Shown in pieces: positions 35,204 to 43,247 of a stretch of 64,000 nt of DNA. The translations under genes were made by a program, and so were the position numbers. Under the pieces are notes generated by a model, which saw only the letters and a list, made by a program, of their open reading frames with translations, had not been told where the DNA came from and did not search any database. The number at the start of each line of letters is the position of its first letter. Position 1 is the first letter of the stretch. The stretch lies in the NCBI RefSeq assembly GCF_024385505.1, contig NZ_JANFLT010000005.1, positions 62,001 through 126,000 on the forward strand, written 5' to 3'. The stretch comes from Arthrobacter zhaoxinii (GTDB taxonomy: Bacteria > Actinomycetota > Actinomycetes > Actinomycetales > Micrococcaceae).

Positions 35204-36010
35204 ATGACCGGATCGCATGTCCTTGCCCTCGTCGTCGCCCACCCGGACGATGACGCCTACGGACTGGCCGGGACGGTGGCGCTGCACGAACACGATCCGG
35301 GGTTTCGCTTTATCCTGGTCCACGCGACCGACGGCGGCGCCGGGCAGATCGATCCGTCCTACCCGCCGGTCAACGAACCGCTCGGGCGGATCCGCCGGCG
35401 GGAAATGGAGGCCGCGTGGACGGCGCACGGCAGGCCGCCGGACCGCCACGAGTGGCTGGACTACGACGACGGCGGGGTGGCGCAGGTTCCCTTCGGGGAA
35501 CTGGTGCAGCGGATCGGCGGCATCCTGGCGCAGGAGCGGCCCGACGTCGTCGCCACCTTCGGCCCCGACGGCATCACCGGGCACCCGGACCACATTGCGG
35601 TCGGCGCGGCCACCGACGCCGCCTTCACGGGGCTTCAGGCCGACGGCGGCCCGGGATTGCAGCGCCTGCTGCACGGCGGCGTCCGCCGCTCCACCTGGGA
35701 ACGGTGGAACCGCAGCCGGATCCGGCGCGGACTGGAACCCTGGGACGAGGACAGGGTCTATGACATTCGGCCGGTTCCGGACGAACAGATCGGCATGGAG
35801 GTAGACGTCGGCAGTGTGGCGCACCGGGTCGTGGCAGGGCTCATGGAACACCGGACCCAGCGGCACGTGGTTTCCCCCGGGGTACCCCCGGACTCGGAAG
35901 AGGATGCCGGCTGGGCCCGTTCCGTCTCCGTGGAGCCTCTGGTCATCGCCTGGCCGCCGCGCCAGCCCGGGGCAGCCGTACTGGGTGATGTTTTCGAGGG
36001 GCTGGACTAG
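35204..36010 (+). CDS. PIG-L family deacetylase
   Basis: A 268-residue zinc-dependent deacetylase of the LmbE/PIG-L family, which in actinobacteria includes the mycothiol enzymes MshB and Mca. The metal motif is AHPDDD (usual AHPDDE) near residue 13, followed by HATDGGAGQIDP and the second His in GHPDHIAVG. ATG 35204 is chosen because AGGAGG is eight bases upstream. It is not close enough by eye to call it MshB or Mca. It stands alone. Confidence 0.88.
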   Translation: MTGSHVLALVVAHPDDDAYGLAGTVALHEHDPGFRFILVHATDGGAGQIDPSYPPVNEPLGRIRRREMEAAWTAHGRPPDRHEWLDYDDGGVAQVPFGELVQRIGGILAQERPDVVATFGPDGITGHPDHIAVGAATDAAFTGLQADGGPGLQRLLHGGVRRSTWERWNRSRIRRGLEPWDEDRVYDIRPVPDEQIGMEVDVGSVAHRVVAGLMEHRTQRHVVSPGVPPDSEEDAGWARSVSVEPLVIAWPPRQPGAAVLGDVFEGLD

Positions 36011-36052
36011 AAGCGGAACAGGGAATCGGGCAGGCCAGAGCCCTGTCCAGCC

Positions 36053-36072
36053 GGGGGAGTGGCTGGACCCCC
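36053..36072. promoter_or_regulatory. Repeated regulatory element, copy 1
   Basis: Imperfect palindrome GGGGGAGTGGCTGGACCCCC. It is the core of a 35-base block, 36040-36074, that matches 38089-38123 in 28 positions. It lies about 30 bases upstream of the predicted -10 element of the MmyB-type regulator gene. Confidence 0.65.
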
Positions 36073-36104
36073 TCTGCCGCTGTCCCATCTGCTCTGCCAG
36101 GTCC

Positions 36105-36117
36105 TAGGCTGGCTCCC
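36105..36117 (+). promoter_or_regulatory. Predicted -10 element, leaderless start of the MmyB-type gene
   Basis: TAGGCT (36105-36110) with seven bases to the ATG at 36118 and no Shine-Dalgarno sequence in between. Confidence 0.6.
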
Positions 36118-36990
36118 ATGAGTAAGACACCGAACGCCCTTGGCGACTACCTGCGGGCCAGGCGTGAGCTGGTAACCCCGAAGCAGGCCGGCATCCCGGA
36201 GATAGGTGTGCGGCGCGTGCCCGGACTGCGGCGCGAGGAAGTGGCCATGCTTGCCGGCATCAGCGCCGATTACTACCTGCGGTTGGAGCGCGGGCGGGAC
36301 CGGCACCCCTCCGTGCAGGTCCTCGAGTCCATCGCCCGCGTGCTCCAACTTGACGACGACCACCTCGCGCACCTGCTCACGCTGGTCGCGGACGTTCCCC
36401 GCCGGCGCGTTCTCCGGCCGGCCAAGGAATCCGCTCCCGCTGGTGCACTCAAGCTGCTGGATTCGCTCGCCCAGCCCGCCTTCATCGAGGGGCGGTACTT
36501 CGACATCCTGGCCTCGAACAGTCTGGCGAAGGCGCTCTCACCCCGTCTTGATATCGGGGGGAATCAGCTGAGGGACATGTTCCTCGAGCCGGCCGAGCAG
36601 GCCATTTATCCGGAGTGGGAAGCGGTGACAGAGTGCTTCGTTGCGAACCTTCGGCAGTCCGTGGGCAAGGATGTCGATAATCCCCGATTCATTGAACTCG
36701 TCGGAGAGCTTTCGCTGGCGAGTCCCTACTTCCGCCGAATGTGGGCACGGCATGAAGTGCGGGCCCAGAGAGGCACACCGATGCGGCTCAACCACCCGCA
36801 GATCGGGGAAATGACCCTCAACCGGGAGCGGCTGGGCATCAACGGAGCGGACGGACTGATGCTCGTCGTTTACCACCCCGACGCCGGCTCGGACAATGCT
36901 GAGAAACTCGCGCTCCTTGCCTCCGCGGCCTTCTCAACGAACACGAGCCAGGAACATCCGCACACCGGCGCCGGGTTAAGCAGGGAGTAA
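36118..36990 (+). CDS. XRE/MmyB-type transcriptional regulator
   Basis: A 290-residue regulator. An N-terminal helix-turn-helix (RRVPGLRREEVAMLAGISAD, then YYLRLERGRDRHPS) is followed by an MmyB-type PAS-like ligand domain (ALKLLDSLAQPAFIEGRYFD ... NPRFIELVGELSLASPYFRR). Such proteins commonly sit next to the oxidoreductase gene they control. Here a NADP-oxidoreductase-like gene follows after four bases on the same strand, and a palindromic element upstream is repeated at 38102. The ligand is unknown, though fatty acids bind some relatives. Confidence 0.9.
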   Translation: MSKTPNALGDYLRARRELVTPKQAGIPEIGVRRVPGLRREEVAMLAGISADYYLRLERGRDRHPSVQVLESIARVLQLDDDHLAHLLTLVADVPRRRVLRPAKESAPAGALKLLDSLAQPAFIEGRYFDILASNSLAKALSPRLDIGGNQLRDMFLEPAEQAIYPEWEAVTECFVANLRQSVGKDVDNPRFIELVGELSLASPYFRRMWARHEVRAQRGTPMRLNHPQIGEMTLNRERLGINGADGLMLVVYHPDAGSDNAEKLALLASAAFSTNTSQEHPHTGAGLSRE

Positions 36991-36994
36991 AACC

Positions 36995-37729
36995 GTGACT
37001 ACTATCGGCATCCTCGGCGCGGGCCAGGCCGGAGCAACGCTTGCCCGGGTGGCAACCGCGGCGGGCTACGACGTCGTTATCGCGAATTCGCGGGGACCCG
37101 AAACCTTGCAGCGGCTGGTCAGTGACTTGGGACCGCGGGCACGCGCTGCCTACGCGGCAGAGGCTGCGGCTGCAGCTGACTTCGCGGTCACCGCGTTTCC
37201 GTACGCGCCCGGTGACCGGCTGCCGGTGCAGGAACTCGCAGGAAAGGTCGTGATCGATAACAACAATTACATGGTCTGGCGCGACGGGAACTTCCCCGAC
37301 GTCGACTCCGGGCTCAAGACAATCCATGAGTTACGTCAGGAACAGCTGCCCGCTTCGAAGGTCGTCAAGGCGTTCAATCACGTCCAGTTCCATGAGCGCT
37401 TCCACCTCCGTGTCCCCGGCGACGCGCTGCCGGCCATCATGCGGTTGGCGCGACCGGCCGGAGCACCTGACCGTAAGGCGCTGGTCGTCTCCAGCGACTA
37501 CCCGGAGGCCGTCGAACTGGTGACCCGGTTCTATGACAATCTCGGATTCGATGCAGTTGATAACAGTCCCCTGAGCGAATCCTGGCGCAGCAGCCCCGGT
37601 ACGCCGATGTGGCGACACCACGTCGATGGACAAAGCCGCGAGGAACTCATCCGCAATCTGCAGCGCGCCCAACGGTCCGCTAACTCGGCCGCGGCAGCGG
37701 CTCAGGCGAAGGGACCCTCGCCTGCGTAA
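36995..37729 (+). CDS. F420/NADP-oxidoreductase-like protein
   Basis: A 244-residue protein with a Rossmann NADP site (IGILGAGQAGATLARVATAA, then VIANSRG) typical of the NADPH-dependent F420 reductase family. DNNNYMVWRDG and VVKAFNHVQFHERF are also characteristic. GTG 36995 begins four bases after the MmyB-type regulator stop. It probably reduces or oxidises a small molecule whose presence the regulator senses. True F420 use is not shown by the sequence. Confidence 0.85.
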   Translation: MTTIGILGAGQAGATLARVATAAGYDVVIANSRGPETLQRLVSDLGPRARAAYAAEAAAAADFAVTAFPYAPGDRLPVQELAGKVVIDNNNYMVWRDGNFPDVDSGLKTIHELRQEQLPASKVVKAFNHVQFHERFHLRVPGDALPAIMRLARPAGAPDRKALVVSSDYPEAVELVTRFYDNLGFDAVDNSPLSESWRSSPGTPMWRHHVDGQSREELIRNLQRAQRSANSAAAAAQAKGPSPA

Positions 37730-37743
37730 AAACCTGGTGCGGG

Positions 37744-38019
37744 TCAGCCGGCTCGCCGCATCCGAGCCAGTTCTTCTTCAATACGGCGATCCGATACGGC
37801 GGGACGGCCTGCGTAGACCGGGATTCCCGCAATGACCGCGGCGGCAAGAGTTCCCAGGATCGGCCAGACCGGCCAGAAGTAACCGCCCGGCGTCGTGAAG
37901 TACCAGATAGCGATCTGAAGGACCGCGAGCAGCAGCCAGAGACCGACCACTCCCTTGTAGATGGTCTTGGCGATGACGCGCCGGCGGGCAAGTTCGTACG
38001 ATTCATTAGGCGTTGACAT
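37744..38019 (-). CDS. Small two-TM membrane protein
   Basis: A 91-residue protein of the 2TM-domain type: ELARRRVIAKTIYKGVVGLW, a first membrane segment, FTTPGGYFWPVWPILGTLAA, then a second segment and a basic helical end. ATG 38019 has AAGGGAGA upstream. It diverges from the VOC gene at 38214, and element copy 2 lies between them. The function is unknown. Confidence 0.75.
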   Translation of the reverse strand: MSTPNESYELARRRVIAKTIYKGVVGLWLLLAVLQIAIWYFTTPGGYFWPVWPILGTLAAAVIAGIPVYAGRPAVSDRRIEEELARMRRAG

Positions 38020-38101
38020 GGCGTGGTCTCCCTTTCTGATGAAGTGTTGGAGAAACAACGCTACGAACCCCGTTTACCAGCGGCCAGTGCCCTGCGCAGC
38101 C

Positions 38102-38121
38102 GGGGGTTCGACAGGACCCCC
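38102..38121. promoter_or_regulatory. Repeated regulatory element, copy 2
   Basis: Imperfect palindrome GGGGGTTCGACAGGACCCCC; with a match to copy 1 at 36053, and 28 of 35 positions shared across 38089-38123. It sits between the divergent 2TM and VOC genes. Confidence 0.65.
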
Positions 38122-38213
38122 TCCCGCATTTGCCTGGTTCAGCGGATACTGGCCGTGCCGACGGAACTCCCGGATGGCCGGCACGAGAAAACCCGAACAG
38201 ACAGGGAACACTC

Positions 38214-38603
38214 ATGAGGATTGTGGTGAGCAGTATTTTTGTGGACGACCAGGACAAGGCACTGGATTTTTATACGCGGGTGCTGGGATTCGAGCAGCGG
38301 CAGGATGTGCCGGCGGGCGGGGCGCGCTGGCTGACTGTGGGTGTGCCGGGGGAGGACACCGGGGTGGAACTGCTGCTCGAACCGGCCGGGCATCCCGCCG
38401 TCGCGCCGTTCACGGAGGCGCTGGTCGCGGACGGGATCCCCTTCACCTCCTTCGCCGTGGACAGCGTGGAGGACGAATATCAACGGCTGTTGGACCTGGG
38501 CGTGGCCTTCACCCAGCCGCCTACCCGGATGGGACCAATAACGACGGCGGTTTTCTCCGACACCGTGGGCAACCTCATCCAGATTGCCGATACTGCGGAC
38601 TGA
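38214..38603 (+). CDS. VOC-family protein
   Basis: A 129-residue vicinal-oxygen-chelate protein (RIVVSSIFVDDQDKALDFYT ... VFSDTVGNLIQIAD) of the glyoxalase/bleomycin-resistance fold. ATG 38214 is used, with GGGA upstream; the frame is open further up without a credible start. It may be controlled through the element at 38102, which is shared with the MmyB-type regulator gene. The substrate is unknown. Confidence 0.88.
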   Translation: MRIVVSSIFVDDQDKALDFYTRVLGFEQRQDVPAGGARWLTVGVPGEDTGVELLLEPAGHPAVAPFTEALVADGIPFTSFAVDSVEDEYQRLLDLGVAFTQPPTRMGPITTAVFSDTVGNLIQIADTAD

Positions 38604-38610
38604 AGCAGCC

Positions 38611-39429
38611 TTAGAAGCGGAACAGGGAGTTGATTTCCTGTTTGGCGTCGTCCACGTACACGTCGGTGCGCTCGTCGAAGAACGAGACCCGGTCCTTCAG
38701 CTGCGCCGAGTCGGGCAGCACCCGTTCATACGACCAGGCCAGGTCCGTTCCCGCCGGATGGCCGGTCACGGACCAGTAGTTCGCCGTCCCCTTGTACGGG
38801 CAGACAGACCGGAAGGTCGATGCGTTGAGGACATCCCAGTCCACGTCGCCGCGCGGAAAGTAGGTCCGCGGCGGAAGCATGGTTTCATACACGAGCAGCG
38901 GCTGGCGGGTCTCGGCCAGCAGCTGTCCGTCCAGATGCACCCGCACGGCACGCGAGGAGTCCACGGCGTCGACCCGGTGGAAGGGGTCCCGGGGGTGCCC
39001 CTCGACCACCTGGTCTTCCTCCAGCCACCGGTCGAACGCATTGAAGTCCAGCAGCACATACCCGCCAAGATCTGCATCATCCGGACGGAACCCCGCACCG
39101 GGCAGCTCATGCGCACCCGCGCACAGGTCCAGTGGCTGGCCGGGGGCAGTGTGCGCGGAGAACGGGTAGCGCGGGTCCATCAGGGCGCCGGGCGGCACCT
39201 CGGCCAGCGGGTCGCCGTCGGGCTCGGAAGCAGCCGTCACCTCCGCTGAGATATCTCCGGCGGGTACGGCGTAGATAGGGGTGACCCGCCTCGGCTCATA
39301 GGCCAGCACCGCGTTGGTGGAATCCACCACGGTGTTGCCGCCGAGCTGCGCACGGATACGCCGCGGCGTGGGTTCGTAGCGCAGCTCCGGCAGGAGTTTC
39401 CAGAAAGCGGGACTGATGTGCAGGGCCAT
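38611..39429 (-). CDS. DUF427 family protein (tandem domains)
   Basis: A 272-residue protein with two DUF427 domains. The second is clearest: VRVHLDGQLLAETRQPLLVY, YFPRGDVDW and CPYKGTANYWSV. The first half has the same pattern (IRAQLGGNTVVDSTNAVLAY). No enzymatic role is established for DUF427. It is convergent with the VOC gene, with seven bases between their ends. Confidence 0.88.
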   Translation of the reverse strand: MALHISPAFWKLLPELRYEPTPRRIRAQLGGNTVVDSTNAVLAYEPRRVTPIYAVPAGDISAEVTAASEPDGDPLAEVPPGALMDPRYPFSAHTAPGQPLDLCAGAHELPGAGFRPDDADLGGYVLLDFNAFDRWLEEDQVVEGHPRDPFHRVDAVDSSRAVRVHLDGQLLAETRQPLLVYETMLPPRTYFPRGDVDWDVLNASTFRSVCPYKGTANYWSVTGHPAGTDLAWSYERVLPDSAQLKDRVSFFDERTDVYVDDAKQEINSLFRF

Positions 39430-39527
39430 GGAACAAGTCTCTGGCGGGCCGCCACCCGAAACAAGGGGTTGCGGATTCGGCGGGCAAAGTCTTATTCCGG
39501 GGACGAACGCGGAGGGGATCCGGGGTG

Positions 39528-40073
39528 CTAGAGATGGTGGTGGACGTAGGCCCAGCGGCCGCCGAGCTCTGTCTGCAGGCCTTCGATCAGGGCGTCAATG
39601 AGCGGGTCTGATGTCCCGCTGCTGGAGGTATCGATTATGAGCGCAAATGACGATACCGCCATGCATCCCCCGATGTCCCAGTTCCCGAGCAGGTCCGTCC
39701 AGGCGCATTCCGGGCAGGTGAGGAGGGGTTCAGGGCCGCCTTCATCCCATTCCCGTATCTGCGGGATGATGGGCATCAGCGGGAGTTCCGTGCGACATTT
39801 TCGGCACTCCGGTCCTCCTGCTCCGTCCCCGGCGTGGTAGAAATCCCGGCCTGCGACGAAGGCATAACTGGTGTTGAACCCGGGGCCGGCCGTGAGGAGG
39901 CTCCGGGGCCCGAAGGCGTCGGCAGGGTGCTTGCGGTAATACGTGAAGAACATGTCCGGATCGGCCTTGCTCCAGCCGTTGGCTCTGAGCCAGTTTCGGA
40001 CTTCCTGCAGGCGCTCTTCCGCGCCGTCCTCATCCACGGACAGATCCAGCAGCTGTTCCCAGTGAACTCCCAT
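39528..40073 (-). CDS. Hypothetical protein with a zinc-ribbon-like CxxC pair
   Basis: A 181-residue soluble protein not recognised as a named family. It has two Cys pairs, ECRKC near residue 95 and CPEC near residue 122, spaced as in a zinc ribbon. ATG 40073 is preferred because TAGGGT lies six bases upstream, predicting a leaderless mRNA. Confidence 0.68.
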   Translation of the reverse strand: MGVHWEQLLDLSVDEDGAEERLQEVRNWLRANGWSKADPDMFFTYYRKHPADAFGPRSLLTAGPGFNTSYAFVAGRDFYHAGDGAGGPECRKCRTELPLMPIIPQIREWDEGGPEPLLTCPECAWTDLLGNWDIGGCMAVSSFALIIDTSSSGTSDPLIDALIEGLQTELGGRWAYVHHHL

Positions 40074-40134
40074 GCGCACACCCTAACGCAGGCCGCGGCG
40101 CCCGCGGCCTGCGTTCGGAGAATCATGTCGGGTC

Positions 40135-40776
40135 CTAGTGCCCCCGGTCAATCCATTCCTTCAGGTGCGGACCTTCGGCGGCGATCGACGTCGAATCCCC
40201 GTGCCCGGTGAGCACCTTCGTCTCCGCCGGCAGTGTCAGCAGCCGTTCCCGGATGGATTCGATGATGGTCGGGAAGTCGCTGTAGGAACGGCCCGTGGCA
40301 CCGGGGCCGCCCTGAAACAGCGTGTCGCCGCTGAAGACCACCGGCTCGGGTACGTCCTCGCCCGCAGCCAGCGAGAAGCACACCGAGCCGGGGGAGTGGC
40401 CCGGGGTGTGCAGGGCGCGCAGGGTATGGCCGGCGATCTCGAACGTGTCGCCGTCCTCAATCACGTCGTCGGGGCCTTCGTCGGGGAACACGGCGTCCCA
40501 GAGCATCCGGTCCGCGGCGTGCAGGAACACCGGGGCGCTGAACCGGTCCCGGGCCTTGCCGACGGCGCGGATGTGGTCGTCGTGGCCGTGCGTGAGCAGG
40601 ATGGCCATGACCTCCCGTTCACCTACGGCTTCGGCAATCGCGTTGATGTTGTGGGCCGGGTCGATGACGATCACCTGGGCGTCGTCGCCGACAATCCAGA
40701 CGTTGTTGTCCACGTCCCAGGTGCCGCCGTCGAGGGAGAAGGTCCCCGAGGTGACCACGTTGTCGATGCGGAACAT
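40135..40776 (-). CDS. Metallo-beta-lactamase-fold hydrolase
   Basis: A 213-residue MBL-fold hydrolase of the glyoxalase II-like group. The zinc motif is LTHGHDDHIRAV and the later ligands are His in LHTPGHSPGS, Asp in FSGDTLFQGG and His in LTGHGDSTS. Its ATG overlaps the stop of the mycothiol dehydrogenase gene by one base (TAATG). Because S-formylmycothiol is the product of that enzyme, this protein is the likely thioester hydrolase of the same pathway; this is inferred from context. Confidence 0.9.
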   Translation of the reverse strand: MFRIDNVVTSGTFSLDGGTWDVDNNVWIVGDDAQVIVIDPAHNINAIAEAVGEREVMAILLTHGHDDHIRAVGKARDRFSAPVFLHAADRMLWDAVFPDEGPDDVIEDGDTFEIAGHTLRALHTPGHSPGSVCFSLAAGEDVPEPVVFSGDTLFQGGPGATGRSYSDFPTIIESIRERLLTLPAETKVLTGHGDSTSIAAEGPHLKEWIDRGH

Positions 40777-41861
40777 TACAGTTCCACCACCGAACGCAGG
40801 ACCTTGCCGTCATGCATCTTGGTGAAGGCTTCCTCGATGTCGCCCAGGCCGATGCGCTCGGTGACGAAGGCATCCAGGTCCAGCCGGCCGAGCTTGTACT
40901 GCTCCACCAGCATGGGGAAGTCCCGGGAGGGCAGGCAGTCGCCGTACCAGGAGGACTTCAGGGAGCCGCCGCGGCCGAACACGTCCGCCAGCGGCAGCTC
41001 AATCTTCATCTCCGGGTTCGGCACACCCACCAGCACCACGCGGCCGGCGAGGTCGCGGGCGTAGAAGGCCTGCCGATAGGTTTCCGGGCGTCCCACCGCG
41101 TCAATCACGACGTCGGCGCCGAAGCCGCCGGTGAGGGCGCGGATGGCTTCCACCGGATCTTCGTCCTTGGAGTTGATGCCGTGCGTGGCGCCCTGGGCCA
41201 TGGCCAGCTCAACCTTGGCCGAGTCGATGTCCACGGCAATGATGGTGGTGGCGCCGGCAAGCTTCGCACCGGCGACGGCGGCAATACCCACGCCGCCGCA
41301 GCCGATCACGGCCACGGATTCCCCGCGCTGCACGGCGCCGGTGTTGATGGCGGCACCGATGCCGGCCATGACACCGCAGCCGAGCAGGCCCACGGCCGCG
41401 GCATCGACGTCGTCGTCCACCTTGGTGCACTGGCCGGCGGCCACGAGGGTCTTCTCGGCGAACGCGCCGATGCCCAGGGCGGGCGTCAGCTCGGTGCCGT
41501 CCTCCAGGGTCATCTTCTGCGTGGCGTTGGCGGTGTTGAAGCAGTACTGCGGCTCGCCCTTGCGGCAGGCGCGGCATTCGCCGCACACTGCGCGCCAGTT
41601 CAGCACCACCCGGTCGCCGGGGGCAACCTCGGTGACGTCGGGGCCGACGGCGGAGACGACGCCGGTGGCTTCGTGTCCGAGCAGGAACGGATAGTCATCA
41701 TTGATGGCGCCCTGCTTGTAGTGCAGGTCGGTGTGGCAGACGCCGCAGGTGAGGATGTCCACCAGGGCCTCGCCGGGGCCGGGATCCGGAACCAGGATGG
41801 TCTCCAGGGAGACGGGGGCGTTCTTTTCCTTGACGACTACGGCCTGAACTTTATGAACCAT
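40776..41861 (-). CDS. mscR: S-(hydroxymethyl)mycothiol dehydrogenase
   Basis: A 361-residue zinc-dependent alcohol dehydrogenase that oxidises S-hydroxymethylmycothiol, the adduct of formaldehyde and mycothiol. Catalytic zinc ligands are in [10 protein letters not shown] and GHEATG, structural zinc Cys residues in [15 protein letters not shown], and the NAD site is [15 protein letters not shown] 41861 is chosen. It is overlapped by the MBL hydrolase gene, making a formaldehyde-detoxification operon. The enzyme fits the mycothiol-using actinobacteria. Confidence 0.93.
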   Translation of the reverse strand: MVHKVQAVVVKEKNAPVSLETILVPDPGPGEALVDILTCGVCHTDLHYKQGAINDDYPFLLGHEATGVVSAVGPDVTEVAPGDRVVLNWRAVCGECRACRKGEPQYCFNTANATQKMTLEDGTELTPALGIGAFAEKTLVAAGQCTKVDDDVDAAAVGLLGCGVMAGIGAAINTGAVQRGESVAVIGCGGVGIAAVAGAKLAGATTIIAVDIDSAKVELAMAQGATHGINSKDEDPVEAIRALTGGFGADVVIDAVGRPETYRQAFYARDLAGRVVLVGVPNPEMKIELPLADVFGRGGSLKSSWYGDCLPSRDFPMLVEQYKLGRLDLDAFVTERIGLGDIEEAFTKMHDGKVLRSVVEL

Positions 41862-42072
41862 GAGTGTGCTGCCTCTTTCGCTGTCCTGGCGGGAAGCCTG
41901 AGTCCGGCCTCCCGCTTCCCATCCTATGGAGCGGGGGCGCCGGAGGCGAAGCCGGGATTTCCCTTCCGCTGCCGGCTTCGCCTTCAGGGCCTGCCGCCGG
42001 GCCGGGCGCCGCCCTAGCATGGAAGGCGGAAACGGTCCGGACTCTGCCGGCTGCCAACACCAGGAAGTGCCC

Positions 42073-42232
42073 ATGCTGGGAACCCTGTTGTACGGAGAGC
42101 TGGATGTCCGGGTGGAGGAACGCGGCGACAACGGCGTGGCCGCGGTACGCGAACTCACCGCTTGGCGAGGCCGCGGAAGGCTACCGGGCGATGGACGAGC
42201 GGCGGACCATCAAGGCACTCCTGCGTCCCTGA
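42073..42232 (+). pseudogene. Alcohol dehydrogenase remnant with internal deletion
   Basis: A normal ribosome-binding site (AGGAAG) and ATG lead into [19 protein letters not shown], which resembles the start of zinc alcohol dehydrogenases (x-x-x-Y-x-G-x-D-V-R-V-E-E). After about 25 codons the frame changes, and the +1 frame gives [20 protein letters not shown] to a stop at 42230-42232, which is the usual C-terminal end of the same family (PLxEAxxGYxxxDxRxxIKxLLRP). The central ~300 residues are missing. This looks like a large deletion that joined the two ends. It diverges from the intact mscR gene, a distant relative. Confidence 0.7.
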
Positions 42233-42257
42233 GCGCCGTTCCGCAGGTTGCGCGGCG

Positions 42258-42767
42258 CTAGTAATCTACGTAGGTTCCGGTCGGAACGGTGCCGCTGAAG
42301 TCCGTTTCGGGACCGAAGCGTCCGTCGAGTCCGCATTCCTGCTGGGAACCGGAAAACGACATCAGGTTGAAACCGTACGTCACATGGTGGGACTGGCCCG
42401 GCGGCAGGGTCACCTGGATTATCGACTGTCCGGCACGCCAGCTGGCGGTTTCGAACGCCAGTGCGCTGACATCGGTCCGCACAGCGGGAAGGATTGCGCT
42501 GAGCGGCACCGGCCCTTTGGCAGATGCCTGGCTGGTGACGGAACGTTCACTGGTGAGCCCGACAGGAACAGTGACGGTGGAACTGTTCGTGAGCGTTGCC
42601 GTTCCGGCTGCTTCCCGGCTCGCGGCGGACCCGGTGAAGATGGTTGCGGTGGACCCGGGTTCGCATTCGGTGGCGGCCGCTGAGGCCGGTGCCGCAAAAA
42701 CGGCGGAACCGGCGATCAGTCCGGCTGTCGATATAAGGACGGCGGTCCGTGTCATCGTGGTCTTCAT
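42258..42767 (-). CDS. Secreted hypothetical protein
   Basis: A 169-residue exported protein with a Sec signal peptide ending ASAAA near residue 31. The mature protein has two Cys residues (near 35 and 143) that may form a disulphide, and an immunoglobulin-like pattern (TATLTNSSTVTVPVGL, then TLPPGQSHHVTYGF). No family is recognised. Confidence 0.75.
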   Translation of the reverse strand: MKTTMTRTAVLISTAGLIAGSAVFAAPASAAATECEPGSTATIFTGSAASREAAGTATLTNSSTVTVPVGLTSERSVTSQASAKGPVPLSAILPAVRTDVSALAFETASWRAGQSIIQVTLPPGQSHHVTYGFNLMSFSGSQQECGLDGRFGPETDFSGTVPTGTYVDY

Positions 42768-42888
42768 CTCGCTCCTTCGTGTCCCGGTAGTACCCGTTCC
42801 CTCTGGAAGAGCCCTTACCCTACTACTCAGTAATCGAGAGTCAAACCCGCAGCTCCGCCGTTCGTCAGCCTCGGCGGAGCCCTACCCG

Positions 42889-43161
42889 CTAGAGGCCGAG
42901 GCGGGACTTCACCTCGGAAGCGGAAGGGTTGGTGGCCGCGGAACCGTCGGGGAAAATCACGGTGGGGACGGTCTGGTTGCCGCCGTTGAGCGAGGCTACC
43001 AGCTCCGCGGTGCCTTCCACGTCCTCGATGTTGACCTCGGTGTAGCCGATGCCCTGGGCATCCAGCTGGGACTTCAGGCGGCGGCAGTATCCGCACCAGG
43101 AGGTGGAAAACATGGTGATGGTTCCGGTTGCGGGGGTGAAAGCTTCAGCAGTGGCAGCCAC
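42889..43161 (-). CDS. Mycoredoxin-type glutaredoxin
   Basis: A 90-residue glutaredoxin-like redox protein with the active site CGYC (SWCGYCRRLKSQLDAQGIGY) and a conserved cis-Pro in TVPTVIFPDG. In mycothiol-using bacteria such proteins reduce protein-mycothiol mixed disulphides, so mycoredoxin is the likely role. GTG 43161 is chosen because GAGGAG is nine bases upstream. It diverges from the second SRAP gene, 86 bases away. Confidence 0.88.
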   Translation of the reverse strand: MAATAEAFTPATGTITMFSTSWCGYCRRLKSQLDAQGIGYTEVNIEDVEGTAELVASLNGGNQTVPTVIFPDGSAATNPSASEVKSRLGL

Positions 43162-43247
43162 GGGGGTTGCTCCTCTTCGTTGAAATGGATTGTTGCCTAA
43201 TCCAACAGTATTCCGGCCGGCGGCATTCCCGCTGGCAGACTGGAGGC

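Noticed and set aside
36007-36372. A 121-codon minus-strand frame overlapping the MmyB-type regulator start
   Set aside because: It runs opposite the regulator's helix-turn-helix and carries no domain; only its last few codons resemble the DUF427 end, which is reported separately as a short match.
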